Positions 9,879 to 19,393 of a stretch of DNA of 64,000 nt are shown one piece after another. Position numbers and translations under genes: made by a program. The DNA is from Oceanibium sediminis (GTDB taxonomy: Bacteria > Pseudomonadota > Alphaproteobacteria > Rhodobacterales > Rhodobacteraceae), in NCBI RefSeq assembly GCF_003265325.1, contig NZ_QGNX01000003.1, forward strand, positions 248,001 to 312,000. Direction: 5' to 3'. How positions within the stretch are numbered: the stretch's first letter is position 1; each line of letters starts with the position of its first letter. A model generated the notes under the pieces. That model searched no databases and had not been told where the DNA came from. It saw only the letters and a list, made by a program, of their open reading frames with translations.

Positions 9879-10322
9879 TTAACGCAGGACGGCGATCAGC
9901 CCGTCGGCTGCACGTTCGATCAGGTCGAGCGCTTCGTCGTAGTCCCCCGTGAAATACGGGTCCGGCACCTCGTCCAGTCCCTTGTCCGGCGCGTGCTCCA
10001 TCATCAGGGACACCCGCGCGCGCCCGTCCCCCATGGCGCGGATATCGTCGAGGTTCGCCCGGTCCATCGCCACGATATGGTCAAACCGGTCCAGGTCCCC
10101 CGGCACCAGGCGGCGCGCGCGCAAAGGCCTGAGGTCATAGCCCCGCGCCCCGGCCGCCGCGATCATCGGCGGGTAGGGCGGCTTGCCGATGTGCCAGTCC
10201 CCGGTGCCGCAACTGTCCAGGTCCAGCGAAACACCGGCCGAGGCGGCCTTGGCGCGCACCACCGCCTCTGCAGCGGGCGAGCGGCAGATGTTGCCGAGGC
10301 AGACGAACAGGACCCGCGTCAT
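9879..10322 (-). CDS. Low-molecular-weight protein-tyrosine phosphatase
   Basis: A 147-residue cytosolic phosphatase. The N-terminal CX5R active-site loop reads CLGNICRS (about 8-15), and the general-acid DPYF lies near 120-123. Possible substrates include bacterial tyrosine kinases of polysaccharide export, or arginine phosphate. Its start overlaps the stop of the upstream membrane-protein gene by 4 bp (ATGA), so the pair is translationally coupled. Confidence 0.93.
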   Translation of the reverse strand: MTRVLFVCLGNICRSPAAEAVVRAKAASAGVSLDLDSCGTGDWHIGKPPYPPMIAAAGARGYDLRPLRARRLVPGDLDRFDHIVAMDRANLDDIRAMGDGRARVSLMMEHAPDKGLDEVPDPYFTGDYDEALDLIERAADGLIAVLR

Positions 10323-10744
10323 TCAAGCACCCCGCGCTGCGCCTGGGTCCGGGCGTAAAGCCACAGGCCGATCGCGATGACCAGGACCACGGCCCAGAAC
10401 ACGATGATGCCATTGCCCGCAATCGCCTGCAGCGGCGGGCTGGCGAGAAGGTAGTTGTAGACCCCCGCCGCGACGATCAGCGGAATGTCGAGGCCGAAGA
10501 GTGTGGCCGCCAGCCGGCTTTTCACCAGCATGAGCAGCGCTCCGGCCACCGGCAGCCAGACCGCCAGGGCCCAGACCGCGTCCACCCACCGGGGGTAGGC
10601 CTGAATATGGGCCAGCATCCCCTCTGGCATGTTGGCGACGTAGTCGGGGTTGGCGGTCTGCGTCAGCACGTAGTCCAGCGCGCCGAAGCCGTACCATACC
10701 AGCGCCAGCACGCCGACGAACCACAGGTGCAGGGGTGTTCGCAT
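10319..10744 (-). CDS. Hypothetical four-helix membrane protein
   Basis: A 141-residue inner-membrane protein with about four hydrophobic segments (roughly 6-26, 47-67, 78-98 and 105-128). The start at 10744 has a GGAGG site 7 nt upstream, better than a more distal ATG at 10780. It is coupled by a 4-bp overlap to the tyrosine phosphatase gene. The family is not recognised; small DoxX/DUF-type sensor or transporter-like proteins have similar layout. Its start is only 34 bp from the divergent sirtuin gene. Confidence 0.8.
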   Translation of the reverse strand: MRTPLHLWFVGVLALVWYGFGALDYVLTQTANPDYVANMPEGMLAHIQAYPRWVDAVWALAVWLPVAGALLMLVKSRLAATLFGLDIPLIVAAGVYNYLLASPPLQAIAGNGIIVFWAVVLVIAIGLWLYARTQAQRGVLE

Positions 10745-10778
10745 CTTCGTCCCTCCGATAGTTTGGAGGCAGGATAAC

Positions 10779-11507
10779 ATGCGAGGGCAGGGGATGATGC
10801 GTCAAAAGGTGGTGGTCCTGACGGGGGCCGGGATCTCGGCGGAAAGCGGGCTTGGCACGTTTCGCGACCGTGGCGGGATCTGGTCGCAATACGACCTGGC
10901 CGAAGTGGCGACACCCGAGGGGTTCGCCGCCGATCCCGCAAAGGTGCTGGACTTCTACAACGCGCGCCGCGCCAACCTGGCCGGGGCTGCGCCCCATGCC
11001 GCGCACAAGGCGCTTGCGGTGCTGGGCGAAGCGGTGGACCTGACGCTGGTGACCCAGAACATCGACGATCTGCACGAGCAGGCAGGCTCAGGCGACGTGA
11101 TCCACATGCACGGAGAGCTGCGCCGCAGCCTCTGCGCCGCCTGCGGGGCGCGGGCCATGGCGGCGGAGGTGATGCGGGTTGCGGACCGCTGCACCGCCTG
11201 CAACGCCGCCGCCCTGCGCCCCGATGTCGTCTGGTTCGGAGAAATGCCCTACCACATGGAGCGGATCGAGGACGCGCTGGCCGAGGCGGATCTGTTCGCC
11301 GCGATCGGCACCTCGGGCGAGGTGTACCCGGCGGCCGGTTTCGTGGAGCTGGCCCGGATGGCGGGGGCGGAAACGGTGGAGCTGAACCTGGAACCTTCCG
11401 CCCGCGCCGGGGCGTTTCAACGCGCGATCCTGGGCCCGGCGAGCGAAACGGTCCCCGCCTGGGTGGCCGGGCTTGTGGCGGGTGCCCGGCTTGGGGGCGA
11501 CGTGTGA
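10779..11507 (+). CDS. cobB: NAD-dependent protein deacylase (sirtuin, CobB-type)
   Basis: A 242-residue class III sirtuin that removes acyl groups from lysines using NAD. Landmarks are GAGISAESGLGTFRDRGGIW (about 15-34), a Y-x-x-R pattern in FYNARR (about 65-70) typical of desuccinylases, TQNIDDLHEQAG (about 93-104), the catalytic His in HMHG and four Zn cysteines (CAAC about residues 118-121, CTAC about 139-142). A ribosome site GGAGG plus AGGA lies before the ATG at 10779; internal ATGs follow shortly. Substrates likely include metabolic enzymes such as acetyl-CoA synthetase. Confidence 0.95.
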   Translation: MRGQGMMRQKVVVLTGAGISAESGLGTFRDRGGIWSQYDLAEVATPEGFAADPAKVLDFYNARRANLAGAAPHAAHKALAVLGEAVDLTLVTQNIDDLHEQAGSGDVIHMHGELRRSLCAACGARAMAAEVMRVADRCTACNAAALRPDVVWFGEMPYHMERIEDALAEADLFAAIGTSGEVYPAAGFVELARMAGAETVELNLEPSARAGAFQRAILGPASETVPAWVAGLVAGARLGGDV

Positions 11508-11601
11508 AGACGTTGCACCTGTCCCAAGGTCGGGCGTCGCCGATGTGCCGCACCGGACCGCCGCAGGGCGACCCGGTGCGGGCAGTTTCGCTAGGGTATT
11601 A

Positions 11602-12096
11602 TCAGACCGTGTCTTCGTCCCGTTGCATGACGAAGATGAGAACGGCCAGAATGGTGATGTAGAACCGGAATGCGGCCTGCTGCCCGTTCCAGATTTGCGA
11701 CTGCCACATCAGGAACCATTCGGCACCGACCGTCATGAAGCCGACGAACCAGACCAGGAACCCGAGCGTGGCGCCGATTGCGGTCCAGCTTTTCGCGCGC
11801 TGGAACTCCTGCGCGCTGGCGCCGCGGGCGGACAGCATCTTCAGGCCGGCGATCAGGAAGGCGAGAGAGGTCAGTCCTTCGCCCAGGATGATTATCCAGT
11901 AGCCCGCGTGCCACAGGGTCGGCGAGGTGATCGCACGGTACATGGCGGCGTTGCCTTCAAACGTCGTGTCCATGCTCAGTACGTGTTGGACGAAGTTGAA
12001 GTTCGACTGGTAATCCGTGACGTTGTTGAAGGTCACGAGGAACGCGAAAAACGCCAGTCCCAGCACCATGATGATTTTGCAAAGGCGAACAGTCAT
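11602..12096 (-). CDS. DUF2165 family small integral membrane protein
   Basis: A 164-residue predicted inner-membrane protein with about four helices (roughly 7-26, 64-86, 105-125 and 140-157). The NNVTDYQSNFNFVQHVLSMD segment after the first helix and the WHAGYWIIILGE motif are the hallmarks of DUF2165. Its function is not known. An AAAGGAAA ribosome site precedes the ATG. No gene partner is obvious. Confidence 0.88.
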   Translation of the reverse strand: MTVRLCKIIMVLGLAFFAFLVTFNNVTDYQSNFNFVQHVLSMDTTFEGNAAMYRAITSPTLWHAGYWIIILGEGLTSLAFLIAGLKMLSARGASAQEFQRAKSWTAIGATLGFLVWFVGFMTVGAEWFLMWQSQIWNGQQAAFRFYITILAVLIFVMQRDEDTV

Positions 12097-12455
12097 GTCG
12101 CATTTTCCTTTCGAGATTAGAGGTTCTGCTTCGGTGCAGATTGGATTGACCCAGACGGCAAAGCGACATTAGTCCAAAACGGCATTGCTGCCGAAGCCGG
12201 AGGATTTCCAGCTCGGCGCACTCGTACAACTATCTGACCCGATTGCAATATCTGACAGCTGGGCGGTCGGGGTCGGCCGCCGGGTCCGGCTTCAGGATGA
12301 CGCCGGAACTCGGTGACGGGGTTTGCGCGCCGGGCCTGCGAAGCGCCCATATGCCAAGGCGGGATCCGGCTGAGATTTCGTTGTCCCTTGTTCCCGTCGG
12401 ACCGCCCGTGGCAATGTGCGGGCCGTTACAGTCCGCCTTTGAAAGCCTTCCCGAA
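12097..12455. other. Intergenic region, no gene supported
   Basis: About 359 bases upstream of DUF2165 on the minus strand and of a probably frameshifted small secreted-protein gene on the plus strand. It presumably holds both promoters. No clear -35/-10 pair, tRNA or repeat stood out. Confidence 0.4.
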
Positions 12456-12760
12456 TTGCGCACCCTGACCTTTGCCCTGACCCTGCCCCTCACCTTTGCT
12501 TTTGCCCCGCGCTGGCCGCCGGTCCGGCGTTGGAGGCGTGCCTGTCCTCCGACCGCTCGCCCGGGGATCTGAGCTGTTCGTGTGCCGCTGCCCTGGCGGT
12601 GCTGATGCTCAGCCCGAAGGAGCAGGTGCAGGCGGCGAAGATCATCGCCGACCCGGAGGTGTTCCAGAAGCTGGCCGACAGCGACCGCCCGGCGAACGCG
12701 GCATTCGTGGAACGCTACCTGGCCTGGGGCGCGGCGGTGTCGGAAAACTGTGAGGACTGA
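12456..12760 (+). pseudogene. Small secreted protein, probably frameshifted near the signal peptide
   Basis: Two adjacent frames together look like one ~100-residue exported protein. Frame one, from a TTG at 12456, encodes a hydrophobic signal-like segment (RTLTFALTLPLTFAFAP). Around 12505-12512 the sensible frame shifts by one base and continues as ALAAGPALEACLSSD and on to a Cys-rich, helical mature part ending at 12760 (CLSSDRS, SCSCAAALAV, VFQKLADSDR). An added G near 12510 would join them. It may be a real pseudogene, a sequencing error, or a shorter gene that starts at the TTG at 12530. Confidence 0.5.
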
Positions 12761-12807
12761 GCGCGTCAAGCGGAGGGGTGGGTCCGCTCGGCCCACCTGC
12801 ACAAAAG

Positions 12808-12839
12808 AAAACGGCCCCCACCGATGTGGAGGCCGTTTT
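12808..12839. terminator. Bidirectional rho-independent terminator
   Basis: A hairpin with arms AAACGGCC / GGCCGTTT has A-run and T-run flanks on both sides, so it can stop transcripts both from the plus-strand small gene and from minus-strand rpmB. Confidence 0.8.
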
Positions 12840-12896
12840 AAATTGGTGACCTTGGTTTCTGCCGGCGATCGCCGAGGCAGGCCTGTGGTCAGTCGC

Positions 12897-13181
12897 TCAC
12901 GCTTCAGCGGCGCGGGCGATCTCTTTCTTCACGGACAGCGCGCGGGGCGACAGGTCTTCGTCCTTCGCCTTGGCGAGGAACGCGTCCAGCCCGCCACGGT
13001 GATCCACCGTGCGCAGCGCTGCGGCGGAAATCTTGAACTTGAACGACCGGCCCAGCGAATCGCTGATCATGGTCACTTCGTTCAGGTTCGGCAGAAAGCG
13101 GCGCCGGGTCTTGTTGTTGGCGTGGCTGACATTGTTGCCAACCATTACGCCTTTACCGGTCAGTTCACAGCGACGGGCCAT
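12897..13181 (-). CDS. rpmB: 50S ribosomal protein L28
   Basis: A 94-residue basic ribosomal protein, standard alphaproteobacterial length. It begins [20 protein letters not shown] with the conserved [15 protein letters not shown] (about 19-33). I start at the ATG at 13181 since L28 homologues begin exactly there. It binds 23S rRNA in the large subunit. Transcription ends at the hairpin at 12808-12839. Confidence 0.97.
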   Translation of the reverse strand: MARRCELTGKGVMVGNNVSHANNKTRRRFLPNLNEVTMISDSLGRSFKFKISAAALRTVDHRGGLDAFLAKAKDEDLSPRALSVKKEIARAAEA

Positions 13182-13412
13182 CGGCGGGGTCCTTCGTTTC
13201 ATCGGCCTAAAAGGGCTTTGGGCCAGGGTTCGTATCAGGTGCCGCGGGGGCACGGGTGTTGCAGAAGCCACGGGGGCAGGGGGCAGACCGCAGGGGTGCC
13301 CGAAATCTCGAAGCCCGGTCTTTAGGGGGCTTTGGCGCGGGCGTCAAGGGGAATGGCCCGCAGAGAGCGCATCCGGGCGCATCCGGGGCGCAGACCGTGC
13401 CCTGGCAGCGCC

Positions 13413-14405
13413 TCAGCCGGTTTCGCCGAACACGCTTTCGATCACCTTGCGCGCCGCGGCCGAGGGGGGCAGCGCGCCGCTGACGACGCTGGCCTCGATG
13501 TCGCTGATGGCGCTTTTCATCGCTGGCAGGTTTTGGACATGGTCGAGGAACTGTCCCGTCAGCTCCTCGCGGAACCAGGTGCGGTTCTGCTCGGCGCGGC
13601 GGGCGATCAGCGCGCCGCTCGACAGCCGCGCGGTGGCAAGCGTCATGATCGTGTCCCAGGCTTCGCTCAGCCCCTCGCCCGTCTGGGCGGACAGGGTGCG
13701 CGCGGCCGGGTAGCCCTTGGGGTCGTCGGGGCGGGGGCGCATCAGGCCGAGCGCGCCGGCGTAATCGGCGCGGGTCGACTCGGCCTGGGGTTTCAGCGCG
13801 CCGTCCGCCTTGTTGACCAGCAGCACGTCGGCCATTTCCATGATGCCGCGCTTCACGCCCTGCAACTCGTCGCCCGCCGCGGGCGCGAGCAGCAGCACGA
13901 AGATATCGGTCATCTCCGCCACCAGCGTTTCGGACTGGCCGACGCCCACGGTTTCCACCAGCACGATGTCATGGCCCGCCGCTTCGACTAGGCGGATCGC
14001 CTCGCGGGTGCGGCGCGCGACGCCGCCAAGCTGGGTCTGCGCGGGGGAGGGGCGGATGAATGCCTGCGGGCTGCGGGACAGCTGCTCCATCCGGGTCTTG
14101 TCCCCGAGGATCGAGCCGCCCGAGCGGGCAGAGGACGGGTCCACCGCCAGCACGGCCACCTTGTGCCCCGCCTCGACCAGCATGAGGCCAAGCGCTTCGA
14201 TGAAGGTGGATTTGCCCACCCCCGGCGTGCCCGACAGCCCCAGGCGCAGCGCGGGCGTTTCGGGTTTCGGCAGGGCGGCCAGAAGGGATTCGGCCTTTGT
14301 GCGGTCGGCAGCGCGGCGGGATTCGATCAGCGTGATCGCCTTGGCCAAGGCACGGCGGTTGCCAAAGGCGACTTGAGCCGCAAGTATTTCGATTGTGTCG
14401 CTCAA
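13413..14405 (-). CDS. meaB: Methylmalonyl-CoA mutase-associated GTPase MeaB (ArgK family)
   Basis: A 330-residue G3E-family GTPase that gates cofactor loading and protects methylmalonyl-CoA mutase. It has the P-loop GTPGVGKST (about 58-66), the LAVDPSS segment (about 89-95), VETVGVGQSE (about 150-159) and NKADGA (about 206-211). I place the start at a TTG (14405; MSDTIEILAAQV) because that matches family length; farther upstream codons overlap the divergent gene at 14530. The mutase gene is not in the window. It belongs to propionate or ethylmalonyl-CoA metabolism. Confidence 0.93.
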   Translation of the reverse strand: MSDTIEILAAQVAFGNRRALAKAITLIESRRAADRTKAESLLAALPKPETPALRLGLSGTPGVGKSTFIEALGLMLVEAGHKVAVLAVDPSSARSGGSILGDKTRMEQLSRSPQAFIRPSPAQTQLGGVARRTREAIRLVEAAGHDIVLVETVGVGQSETLVAEMTDIFVLLLAPAAGDELQGVKRGIMEMADVLLVNKADGALKPQAESTRADYAGALGLMRPRPDDPKGYPAARTLSAQTGEGLSEAWDTIMTLATARLSSGALIARRAEQNRTWFREELTGQFLDHVQNLPAMKSAISDIEASVVSGALPPSAAARKVIESVFGETG

Positions 14406-14529
14406 AGTGATCAACCTCACGAGGGCGTGTGGGCATTGGATCTGCCCTGTGGCAGGGTTTGGCCCTATGTTGACCGAAACGCCCCGGCTGTCCAGAAGCC
14501 GGGGGCGAAACCAGCGGGAGCGGGCAGAA

Positions 14530-15267
14530 ATGCGAATATTCAGGCGGTTCATCAGTGGTCGGGCGATGCTGGGCGGTGCGGCGATGCTGGCGGCTGCCGG
14601 TGTGGCCGCTGCGGCAGAGCAGCGCCAGGTCTATGACGTCAGCCTGGCCGGCCTGAAGGCGGCGCGGCTGGAAATCGCCGTGAACGTCGAGGGCGGGCGC
14701 TATACCGCCGTGGGCCAGGTGGAAGGGCGCGGGCTGGTCGGCGCGATCACCAATTTCTACAACGGGGGCACCACCTCCGGGCGGGTGCTGGGGGCGGGGC
14801 GCTTGCAGCCCGTGCGCTATGACGGCGTGCAGGAAAGCAGCCGCCGGCGCGAGGTGACGATTCTTTACGACGGCGGCGTGCCCACCTCGGTCGACTGGCG
14901 GCCGCCCCGCAAGGAGCGGGCCCGCGATATCGACCCCTCTGACCAAGGCGGCGCGCTGGACCCGATCAGCGCCACCTGGGCGATGTTGCAGGACATGCCC
15001 TCAGGCCAGGCCTGCGGACGCTCGATCCTGGTCTACGACGGGCAGCGGCGCAGCCGCCTGGATCTTGGGCAGCGCAAGCCCTCCGGGGACCGGTTCACCT
15101 GTGACGGGCGCTATGTCCGGGTCGCGGGCTATTCGCCCAAGCAGCTTGCGGAGCAGAAGGATTTCCCCTTCACCATCACCTACCGCGAGGTGGGCGGCAG
15201 AATGGTCGTCGAAAGCTTCGAGCTGGACAGCATCATCGGCCGCGCGGTCGTCCGCCGCCGCCAGTAG
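14530..15267 (+). CDS. DUF3108 domain periplasmic protein
   Basis: A 245-residue exported protein. A signal peptide with basic N-terminus (MRIFRRFISGR, hydrophobic to about 30, AAAAEQ) precedes a beta-rich domain with YDVSLAGLKAARLEIAV (about 36-52), the opening of DUF3108, and a FTCDGRYVRVAGYSPK segment (about 193-208). The function of DUF3108 is unknown; it is placed in the envelope. The ATG at 14530 begins a clean signal peptide. It diverges from meaB. Confidence 0.85.
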   Translation: MRIFRRFISGRAMLGGAAMLAAAGVAAAAEQRQVYDVSLAGLKAARLEIAVNVEGGRYTAVGQVEGRGLVGAITNFYNGGTTSGRVLGAGRLQPVRYDGVQESSRRREVTILYDGGVPTSVDWRPPRKERARDIDPSDQGGALDPISATWAMLQDMPSGQACGRSILVYDGQRRSRLDLGQRKPSGDRFTCDGRYVRVAGYSPKQLAEQKDFPFTITYREVGGRMVVESFELDSIIGRAVVRRRQ

Positions 15268-15386
15268 CCGCACGGCGGTACGCTGGCGGCTCTGGCCATC
15301 GGCGCGCCGCTTGCCTATCCCTTTGGGCAAAGCGAAGCGGGGCGGCGATGGGCGGCAGGCCAGAGGGCACATATCAGGACAGCACG

Positions 15387-17849
15387 GTGATCCCGGCGGC
15401 GAAGGGGCTGCCGATTGCCCCCGTGCTGGGGCAGGTCTGCGCGGCGGTACGCGAGTCGCGCCTGTGCGTGTTGCAGGCCCCGCCCGGCGCGGGCAAGACC
15501 ACGACAGTACCGCTGGCGCTGCTGGCGGCAGGCGGGATCGAGGGGCGCATCCTGATGTTGGAGCCGCGCCGCGTCGCGGCCCGCGCGGCGGCGGAGCGCC
15601 TTGCGCAGTTGAGCGGGCAGGAGGTGGGCGGCGACGTCGGCTACCGGATGCGCGGCGACAGCCGCCCCGGCGCGCGGATCGAGGTGATCACCGAAGGCAT
15701 CCTGACGCGGATGATCCAGTCCGACCCGTCGCTGGAGGGGATCGGCTGCGTCATCTTCGACGAATTCCACGAACGCGCCTTGCAGGCGGACCTGGGCCTG
15801 GCGCTGGTGCAGGAAATCCGCGGCGCGCTGCGCGACGACCTGGCGCTGGTCGTGATGTCGGCCACGCTGGACGCGGGGCCGGTGGCGGCGCTGCTGGGCG
15901 CGCCGATCGTCACCTCGGAAGGGCAGGGGTTTCCGGTGGAAACCCGCTGGCTGGACACGCCCCTCGGCCCCGGCACCATGACCGGGCGCGCGTTCGAGGC
16001 GGCGGCGGCGGACCTCATCGCCCGCGCCGCGGCTGAGGAGCCTGAGGGCGACATCCTGGCGTTTCTGCCCGGCCAGCGCGAAATCGGCGCGGTGGCCGCC
16101 CGCCTGTCGCCGAAGGCAGAGGTGCTGCCCCTGCACGGCGGCTTGCCCTTTGCCGCGCAGCGCGCCGCGCTGGCCCCGGCACAGGGGCGGCGCAAGGTGG
16201 TGCTGGCGACGGCGATCGCCGAAACCTCGCTGACATTGCCCGGTGTGCGGGTGGTGGTGGACGCGGGCCGTGCGCGGCGCGCGCGGCTGGACCCCGCCAC
16301 CGGCATGAGCCGCCTTGTGACCGAGCGTGTGACCCGTGCGGAGGCGACCCAGCGGCAGGGCCGCGCGGGGCGCGTCGGCCCGGGCGTGTGCTATCGCCTT
16401 TGGACCAAGGGGGAGGAGGGCGCGCTGGCTGCCTTCCCCCCGGCAGAGATCGAGGTGGCCGACCTTGTCCCGCTGGCGCTGGACCTTGCCCTCTGGGGCG
16501 CGCCGGATCCCACCGCGCTGCCGTTCCTGACCCAGCCCGCGCCGGGGGCCTACGCGGCGGCGCGCAGCCTACTTCAGGACCTTGGCGCGCTGGATGCCTC
16601 GGGCCGTCTCAGCGATCTTGGCCGGGCCATGGGCAAGGTGCCCGCGCATCCGCGCCTGGCCGCGATGCTTCTGGCCGCCGGCCCGTCCGCCGCGCCCATC
16701 GCCGCGCTGCTGGAGGCGCGCGATCCGCTGGCGAACGCGCCTTCGGACCTGGGCCTTCGGCTGGCGGCGCTGCGCGATCCCAAGCGCTTTGCGGCCGAGC
16801 ATCCCTACCGGCTGGAGCGGGGCCGCCTTTCCGATATCGCGCGCGAGGCAAAACGCCTGGCCCGCGCCGCCGGGCCGGAGGCGGCCCTGTCCCCCGGTGC
16901 GGCGGCGGCGCTGGCCTATCCCGACCGCATCGCCCTGCGCCGCGCGGGCGATGCGCCGCGCTACCTGCTGTCGGGGGGCAGCGGCGCGCACCTGGCGGAC
17001 AATGACCCGCTCGCCACCCAGCGCCTGCTGGTGGCGCTCGACCTCGACGGGGTGCGCAGCGAGGCGCGTATCCGCCGCACCGTGACCGTCAGCGAGGCGG
17101 AGCTGCGCGACCTTTTCGCCGGGCGCATCGAAACCCGCCGCCTGTGCCGCTGGTCGCGCCGCACCCGCACCGTGGAGGCGCGGGAAGAGGAAGCCTTCGG
17201 CGCGCTGGTGCTGCGTAGCGTCACATGGTCCGGCGCGGGGGATGCGGAACGAATCCCCGCCTTCCTTGAGGGCGTGCGCGACCTTGGCCTTGCCGCGCTG
17301 AACTGGAGCAAGCCCGCCACCGCCCTGCGCGGGCGCATCGGCTGGGCCGCGAAACTGGGCGCGGAAATGCCCGACGTGTCCGACGCGGCGCTGCTGGCGG
17401 GGCTGGAGGACTGGCTGGCCCCCTGGCTGAGCGGCATGAGCAGCTTCTCGGACGTGCGCGCGCTGGACCTGCACGGGCCGCTGGAGGCGATGCTCGGACT
17501 CGCCGCGCGCACCCTGGGCGACACGGTGCCCGCGCGCTTCACCGCGCCCACGGGCAGTTCGCTGCGCATCGACTACAGCGGCGAGCAACCGGCCGTGGAG
17601 GTGCGCCTGCAGGAGCTGTTCGGCCTGGACCGCCACCCCGTCGTCGGACCGGACCGGGTGCCGTTGCAGATAACGCTGCTCTCGCCCGGCGGAAAGCCTG
17701 TCCAGACCACCTCGGACTTGCCGGGATTCTGGCGCAGCAGCTACGCCGACGTGCGCAAGGACATGCGCGGGCGCTACCCCCGCCACCCATGGCCCGAAGA
17801 CCCTGCAAGCGCCCCGCCAACCCGGCGCGCCAAGCCCCGCGGCACCTGA
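15387..17849 (+). CDS. hrpB: ATP-dependent helicase HrpB (DEAH-box)
   Basis: A DEAH/RHA-type helicase of about 820 residues. Motifs in order are GAGKTT (motif I, about 33-38), DEFHER (II, about 125-130), SATLD (III, about 157-161), FLPGQREI (about 225) and QRQGRAGR (VI, about 322-329). A helicase-associated region and the HrpB-specific C-terminus follow. I prefer the GTG at 15387 (AGGA site upstream; sequence resembles HrpB N-termini); an ATG at 15348 is possible. Biological role in bacteria is poorly defined, probably RNA metabolism. Confidence 0.93.
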   Translation: MIPAAKGLPIAPVLGQVCAAVRESRLCVLQAPPGAGKTTTVPLALLAAGGIEGRILMLEPRRVAARAAAERLAQLSGQEVGGDVGYRMRGDSRPGARIEVITEGILTRMIQSDPSLEGIGCVIFDEFHERALQADLGLALVQEIRGALRDDLALVVMSATLDAGPVAALLGAPIVTSEGQGFPVETRWLDTPLGPGTMTGRAFEAAAADLIARAAAEEPEGDILAFLPGQREIGAVAARLSPKAEVLPLHGGLPFAAQRAALAPAQGRRKVVLATAIAETSLTLPGVRVVVDAGRARRARLDPATGMSRLVTERVTRAEATQRQGRAGRVGPGVCYRLWTKGEEGALAAFPPAEIEVADLVPLALDLALWGAPDPTALPFLTQPAPGAYAAARSLLQDLGALDASGRLSDLGRAMGKVPAHPRLAAMLLAAGPSAAPIAALLEARDPLANAPSDLGLRLAALRDPKRFAAEHPYRLERGRLSDIAREAKRLARAAGPEAALSPGAAAALAYPDRIALRRAGDAPRYLLSGGSGAHLADNDPLATQRLLVALDLDGVRSEARIRRTVTVSEAELRDLFAGRIETRRLCRWSRRTRTVEAREEEAFGALVLRSVTWSGAGDAERIPAFLEGVRDLGLAALNWSKPATALRGRIGWAAKLGAEMPDVSDAALLAGLEDWLAPWLSGMSSFSDVRALDLHGPLEAMLGLAARTLGDTVPARFTAPTGSSLRIDYSGEQPAVEVRLQELFGLDRHPVVGPDRVPLQITLLSPGGKPVQTTSDLPGFWRSSYADVRKDMRGRYPRHPWPEDPASAPPTRRAKPRGT

Positions 17850-17954
17850 AACCGATATCGCGACAAGTGGGCAGGAAATCCCCTGTCCGTTGCGCAACAG
17901 GGCTGTTAGGCTGCCCGCGCAACGACAACAGTTTCCTGTGGAGGGACTAGAATA

Positions 17955-19385
17955 ATGCAGCGTGCGAATGAGCCGTCGTTCCGTCAATCCGTTGACATGA
18001 TGTTCAACCGGGCCGCCAACCTGATGGAGCTACCGCCCGGACTCAAGGAGAAGATCCGCGTCTGCAACGCCACCTATACGGTGCGCTTCGGGGTCCGTCT
18101 GCGGGGTGAGTTGCACACGTTCACGGGCTACCGCTCGGTCCACTCCGAGCACATGGAACCGGTGAAGGGGGGCATCCGCTACGCGACGTCCGTCAACCAG
18201 GACGAAGTGGAGGCGCTGGCCGCGCTGATGACGTTCAAATGCGCGCTGGTGGAAACGCCTTTCGGCGGCTCCAAGGGTGGGCTGTGCATCGACCCGCGCG
18301 AGTGGGAGCCCCACGAGCTGGAGATGATCACCCGCCGCTTCGCCTATGAGCTGATCAAGCGCGACCTGATCAACCCCGCGCAGAACGTCCCCGCCCCGGA
18401 CATGGGCACGGGCGAGCGTGAGATGGCCTGGATCGCCGACCAGTTCCGGCGCATGAACACCACCGACATCAACTCCGCCGCCTGTGTTACCGGCAAGCCG
18501 ACCCATGCCGGCGGCATCCAGGGCCGGACCGAGGCGACGGGCCGCGGCGTGCAATACGCGCTGCAGGAATTCTTCCGCCATGACGAGGACGTCAAGGAAG
18601 CGCGCATGGACGGCACGCTCGACGGCAAGCGGATCATCGTGCAGGGCCTCGGCAACGTGGGCTACCACGCCGCGAAGTTCCTGTCCGAGGAAGACGGCGC
18701 GCTGATCACCGGCGTGATCGAGCGCGACGGCGCGGTGGTCAACGAAAAGGGCCTGAACATCGAGCTTCTGAAGCTGCACATCACGGAAACCGGCGGCGTG
18801 CGCGGCTTCGAGGGGGGCACCTTCGTCGACGTGGGCGCCGAGGTGCTGGAATATCCCTGCGATATTCTGATCCCGGCGGCGATGGAGGGGGTCATCAACC
18901 TGTCCAACGCCGAGCGGATCCAGGCCAAGATGATCATCGAGGCCGCGAACGGCCCCGTCACCGCCGGCGCGGACGAGATCCTGCGCGGCAACGGCTGCAT
19001 CATCATTCCCGACATGTACGCCAACGCGGGCGGGGTGACGGTCAGCTACTTCGAGTGGGTCAAGAACCTGAGCCACATCCGCTTCGGGCGCATGCAGCGC
19101 CGCCAGGAAGAGGCGCGCCACCTGCTGATCGTGGACGAGCTGGAACGCCTGTCCAAGCAGCGCGACGTGCCCTGGACGCTGAGTGACGACTTCAAGAAGA
19201 AATACCTGCGCGGCGCGGGCGAGCTGGAGCTTGTCCGCTCGGGGCTGGATGACACGATGCGCGGCGCCTACCAGGCGATGCGCGAGGTCTGGCGCGAACG
19301 CCAGGACGTGGCGGACCTGCGGGTGGCGGCCTACCTCGTCTCCATCGGGCGGGTGGCGCTGAGCTACCAGTCCAAGGGCCTGTAA
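17955..19385 (+). CDS. Glu/Leu/Phe/Val dehydrogenase (NAD(P)-dependent glutamate dehydrogenase)
   Basis: A 476-residue amino-acid dehydrogenase, typical of proteobacterial hexameric glutamate dehydrogenases. It has the substrate lysine region VKGGIRYA (about 57-64), KCALVETPFGGSKGG (about 96-110, catalytic Lys in the SKGG context), PAPDMGTGEREM (about 146-157) and the Rossmann loop QGLGNVGYH (about 229-237). It interconverts glutamate and 2-oxoglutarate, linking carbon and nitrogen metabolism. A GGAGGG site precedes the ATG. No operon partner. Confidence 0.93.
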   Translation: MQRANEPSFRQSVDMMFNRAANLMELPPGLKEKIRVCNATYTVRFGVRLRGELHTFTGYRSVHSEHMEPVKGGIRYATSVNQDEVEALAALMTFKCALVETPFGGSKGGLCIDPREWEPHELEMITRRFAYELIKRDLINPAQNVPAPDMGTGEREMAWIADQFRRMNTTDINSAACVTGKPTHAGGIQGRTEATGRGVQYALQEFFRHDEDVKEARMDGTLDGKRIIVQGLGNVGYHAAKFLSEEDGALITGVIERDGAVVNEKGLNIELLKLHITETGGVRGFEGGTFVDVGAEVLEYPCDILIPAAMEGVINLSNAERIQAKMIIEAANGPVTAGADEILRGNGCIIIPDMYANAGGVTVSYFEWVKNLSHIRFGRMQRRQEEARHLLIVDELERLSKQRDVPWTLSDDFKKKYLRGAGELELVRSGLDDTMRGAYQAMREVWRERQDVADLRVAAYLVSIGRVALSYQSKGL

Positions 19386-19393
19386 AAGCGCGC

